From: Ruminococcaceae bacterium UBA2857
GTDB lineage: Bacteria > Bacillota > Clostridia > Oscillospirales > Acutalibacteraceae
DNA: 63,212 nt
Direction: 5' to 3'
Assembly (NCBI GenBank): GCA_002350705.1
Contig: DEFH01000053.1
Span: 1 to 63,212 of the forward strand
In this document: in pieces, positions 60,606 through 63,212 of the stretch
Position numbering within the stretch: position 1 is the stretch's first letter
How the letters are laid out: each line of letters begins with the position of its first letter
Made by a program: the position numbers and the translations under genes
The notes under the pieces: model-generated
Seen by the model: only the letters and a program-made list of their open reading frames with translations
What the model was told of the DNA's origin: nothing
Databases searched by the model: none

Positions 60606-63212
60606 TTATGACCAAGCTACATCTTCGTTGCCTGTAACAGTAGGAGTCATATTGAAATCAGGAGCTACTACAGCGTCTGTTGTATATGTTCTCTGATCGT
60701 CAGCATAAGTAACCTGTGCAGACTTGAGTGCTACGTTCAGGTCGAATGTGAGATCTTTATAATCTCTTGAATCAACAGAATCTCTCATAACAACCTTATC
60801 AATCAGTTTCGGTGATGTATGACCAGCATTAAGAACCTGATTCAGATAGAAATCAACAGCATTGGTATTGATAGTAGACGGAGCAACAGTCCATGTCGGA
60901 TTAGTAGTAGCATTAACACCTGCATCGAGTACAACATCTATCTCAATGCTGCTACCTGTTGCCGCAGCATTTACAGCAGCCTGTGCATCTGCCAAATCAT
61001 TCTGTGCAGCCACATACGCTGCCTGAGCAGCTGCAAAATCAGTATAACCGCCATCGTCTTCTAATGCAGTTTTAGCAGTATTATACGTATTTTCAGCCTC
61101 GTTCTTGGCTTTCGTAGCACCACTATCATTGTCACCTAACGCGGTCTTTAAAACGCCAAGTTTTTGTTTTGCTTCACTGTTAGTATTGGGGTACGTTGTG
61201 GTATCACCCTCAATCTGCAGGAAATCAGCTTCGCTTGCGATAGTTGCAACTGTCTTGCCTGCATACTTAGTGTAATCATCGCTTGCAGTTTCACCTACTG
61301 CTGTACCGCTAAGTTGGGTATAAGTATTAACAAGAGTATTTTTATAATTCTTAAGTGTTCTAGTTGGAATATCACCCTGGAGATAAGCAAACGCATTCGG
61401 CTCGTCCTGCACTGTATTAACTTTACCTACATATGTAGATTTTGCAGTACTTACAGCATTGTTATAAGCAACTACAGCATCAGCCCAAGCTTGCACTTTA
61501 GCCGTATAGTTGTCGTCGCCGGCATTATGCAAGTAAGCGTCATAATCATCATATGCGTCCTTATAAGTCTCCACTGCAGTATGCATGTCTGTAGTATTGT
61601 TTGTTACTGACATATTGTTTACAGTTGATCCAGTTACCAAACCCGTAAGAGAAGCTTCTGCAAGCGTGTTAGCAAGCGTCTGATATGTAGCTTTATAGCT
61701 TGCAATTGCTGTCTGGAGTGCCTCCATATCATCTTCGAGCTGTTTCATCATAGTCTCGATCTGAGTAGAAGTGGTTGTATCAGCGAGATCTCTGTCAGTT
61801 TTGATTCTATTGAGAGCATCATAGTCATTCTTAATAGCTGTTTCAAGGCTCTTAATCTGAGACCACAGTGCACGCATAGCTTCCATGTTCTGTTTTGCAC
61901 CACTAAGATCAGACCGACCATCAGGACCATTACTATTAATCAGATTCTGAACAGCTGCAGGAATCAGAACATCAAAAGCATAATTCTCTGTGTTGGAATT
62001 CATCTCGGTAGTAAAGGTATTTTTTTCGTCAGCTGCTTCGTCCTTTACTGCATCACGAGCAGTTTCCAAATCACTATACAGGTCATCTCTATCATCTTCA
62101 GCATCTTGTCTGGCATTTGCTGCGGTTAACAAATCTTGAGTCGCTGCCTGAAGTGCTGCCGCATAATCATAATCGGCCTTAGTTTGATCATATCTCGATT
62201 TTGCTGAATTGTAAGCACCTACAGCATTATTATATGCAACCTCTGCGGCAGTTAAAGCTTTGCTCTTTGCACCAAGCTCTGCCGTTGTTGCGTCAGCAAG
62301 CTCATCACGTGCTGAATCAAGAGCTTCCTGGGCAGCAGCTAATTCTGCTGTGGCTGTTTCCATATCACCTGATGTATTGTCGTAACGTACTGTAAGATAA
62401 TCTGCACCGTATCTGGCATCATCATTAACACTTGTATATCCGAAATTAACATCTGCATTATCAATCTTGTTAAGAAGAACATAATGAATATCTGGTGTTC
62501 CAGTGATAACGCCATCTTCGCCAACGACTGCTGTTCCACCAAGTTGTGAAGAACTAGCACTAATGTCATATACAAAGCTTACGGGTGTTGTGTTTGTATT
62601 TTCTGTAGCCGCACGGAAATTATCATTGCCTATAACAATCTTGTAATACTTATCCGGAACTGCCTCTACATAACCTGGCTCACCTTCTGCACCTTCAGCC
62701 GGACTACCAGGTACAAAATAATAGCCTGCATACTCATAAGTGTAGCCTGTTGTTTTACCCTCTCCATCTTTAGTAGCTGCAATTGCTCTTCTGAAGATAT
62801 AAACACCCTCTGCTGTAGGTGTCCAACGACCGTTAACTGCCGGGGATTCTGTTTCTCTTGCAGATACAACTGCACCAGGTGCGATATATCCTTTTGTTGC
62901 AGGATCAACACTTGTCCAAGCAAGGAATCCGCCTGCTTCATCTGTAGTAGCACCGTCAATAGCTGTTTTTGCAGTATCCTCAAGTGTCACACATTTGTCT
63001 GACCAAGTAGCCACTTTACTTTCATAGGTATAATCCAAAACACCCTTTACAGTTTCCTTAACGAAAGCATCAATATTGCCTGTGTTAACAGCATAAACAT
63101 CCTTGTTGATTTCCTGACCAGGCTGCCAGTTAGCAGGCGGGGTAAAGGACTCGACGATGCTTACACCGTAATCTGAACTTGCGGACAAGCGGTTGGTAAC
63201 CTCATCCTGCGA
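60606..63212 (-). CDS. Second large SipW-type surface protein (partial, cut by window end)
   Basis: At least 868 aa. The frame is open to the window end, where it reads SQDEVTNRLSASSDYGVS, so the signal peptide lies beyond 63212. A TTG near 63188 is not the true start. The domain plan equals the 1122-aa protein: DYGVSIVESF, PGQEINKDVYAVNTG, GFLAWTSVD, YIFRRAIA, an Ala/Asp/Lys coiled coil (TATAELAAAQEALDSARDEL) and a C-terminal FDLNVALKSAQVTYADDQR. The N-terminal 50 residues are nearly the same in both; the centres are strongly diverged and shorter here. It is tail to tail with the first copy. Confidence 0.85.
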   Translation of the reverse strand, partial: SQDEVTNRLSASSDYGVSIVESFTPPANWQPGQEINKDVYAVNTGNIDAFVKETVKGVLDYTYESKVATWSDKCVTLEDTAKTAIDGATTDEAGGFLAWTSVDPATKGYIAPGAVVSARETESPAVNGRWTPTAEGVYIFRRAIAATKDGEGKTTGYTYEYAGYYFVPGSPAEGAEGEPGYVEAVPDKYYKIVIGNDNFRAATENTNTTPVSFVYDISASSSQLGGTAVVGEDGVITGTPDIHYVLLNKIDNADVNFGYTSVNDDARYGADYLTVRYDNTSGDMETATAELAAAQEALDSARDELADATTAELGAKSKALTAAEVAYNNAVGAYNSAKSRYDQTKADYDYAAALQAATQDLLTAANARQDAEDDRDDLYSDLETARDAVKDEAADEKNTFTTEMNSNTENYAFDVLIPAAVQNLINSNGPDGRSDLSGAKQNMEAMRALWSQIKSLETAIKNDYDALNRIKTDRDLADTTTSTQIETMMKQLEDDMEALQTAIASYKATYQTLANTLAEASLTGLVTGSTVNNMSVTNNTTDMHTAVETYKDAYDDYDAYLHNAGDDNYTAKVQAWADAVVAYNNAVSTAKSTYVGKVNTVQDEPNAFAYLQGDIPTRTLKNYKNTLVNTYTQLSGTAVGETASDDYTKYAGKTVATIASEADFLQIEGDTTTYPNTNSEAKQKLGVLKTALGDNDSGATKAKNEAENTYNTAKTALEDDGGYTDFAAAQAAYVAAQNDLADAQAAVNAAATGSSIEIDVVLDAGVNATTNPTWTVAPSTINTNAVDFYLNQVLNAGHTSPKLIDKVVMRDSVDSRDYKDLTFDLNVALKSAQVTYADDQRTYTTDAVVAPDFNMTPTVTGNEDVAWS

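Overview
The window reads as chromosome from a low-GC, Gram-positive anaerobe of the class Clostridia, probably a Ruminococcus-like gut bacterium (inference). The support is strong Shine-Dalgarno sites and TTGACA-N17-TATAAT promoters, lipoprotein signals, a T-box leader, a ferredoxin-dependent indolepyruvate oxidoreductase, a FeoA-FeoB fusion, an L-lactate dehydrogenase and a lipoprotein with a CBM26-like starch-binding module. I saw no rRNA, tRNA or CRISPR array.

Positions 1-15.6 kb are core genes. They hold malic enzyme, the starch-binding-type lipoprotein and a Cof-type HAD phosphatase. A five-gene minus-strand run follows: FAD oxidoreductase, GT-C glycosyltransferase, pth, mfd and a foldase-like lipoprotein. 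Then come leuC-leuD-tcdA and L-lactate dehydrogenase. Positions 15.9-21.1 kb form one plus-strand unit: an atypical response regulator and sensor kinase that have lost the phospho-acceptor Asp and His, a VTC-domain protein, a DUF4956 membrane protein and a beta-helix carbohydrate-binding lipoprotein. Positions 21.2-32.6 kb are mixed: a MATE transporter behind an attenuator-like leader, a PduL-type acyltransferase, a DegT aminotransferase, two MBL-fold proteins (one with its metal motif eroded), a sirtuin, a parvulin-type lipoprotein and an unknown 573-aa protein.

Positions 32.6-43.9 kb carry feoAB with a 46-aa Cys-rich partner, galE, a leucine T-box with leuA, a repeat-containing secreted protein, an M23 SpoIIQ-like peptidase, and a lipoprotein-HAD-queH operon. 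Positions 43.9-51.1 kb are an aryl-acid operon: symporter, two phenylacetate-CoA ligases around iorAB, and an ACT protein.

The accessory region runs from 51.1 kb to the window end. Two tandem promoters drive two SipW-type signal peptidases and a 1122-aa surface protein with a SipW/TasA-type signal. A diverged paralogue of that protein lies in opposite orientation at the window end (60.6-63.2 kb, cut off), so the two genes are tail to tail. Between them sit a 34-aa hydrophobic protein resembling type I toxins, an antisense RNA promoter and terminator over its 3' end, and a three-gene serine recombinase operon bounded by a 10-bp direct repeat. Read together, the recombinase element appears to have inserted between the toxin promoter (now at 60475-60503) and the toxin reading frame (56492-56596). 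Its precise excision would rejoin them. This arrangement of inverted surface proteins, a split toxin-antitoxin locus and a recombinase trio is the most interesting part of the window.
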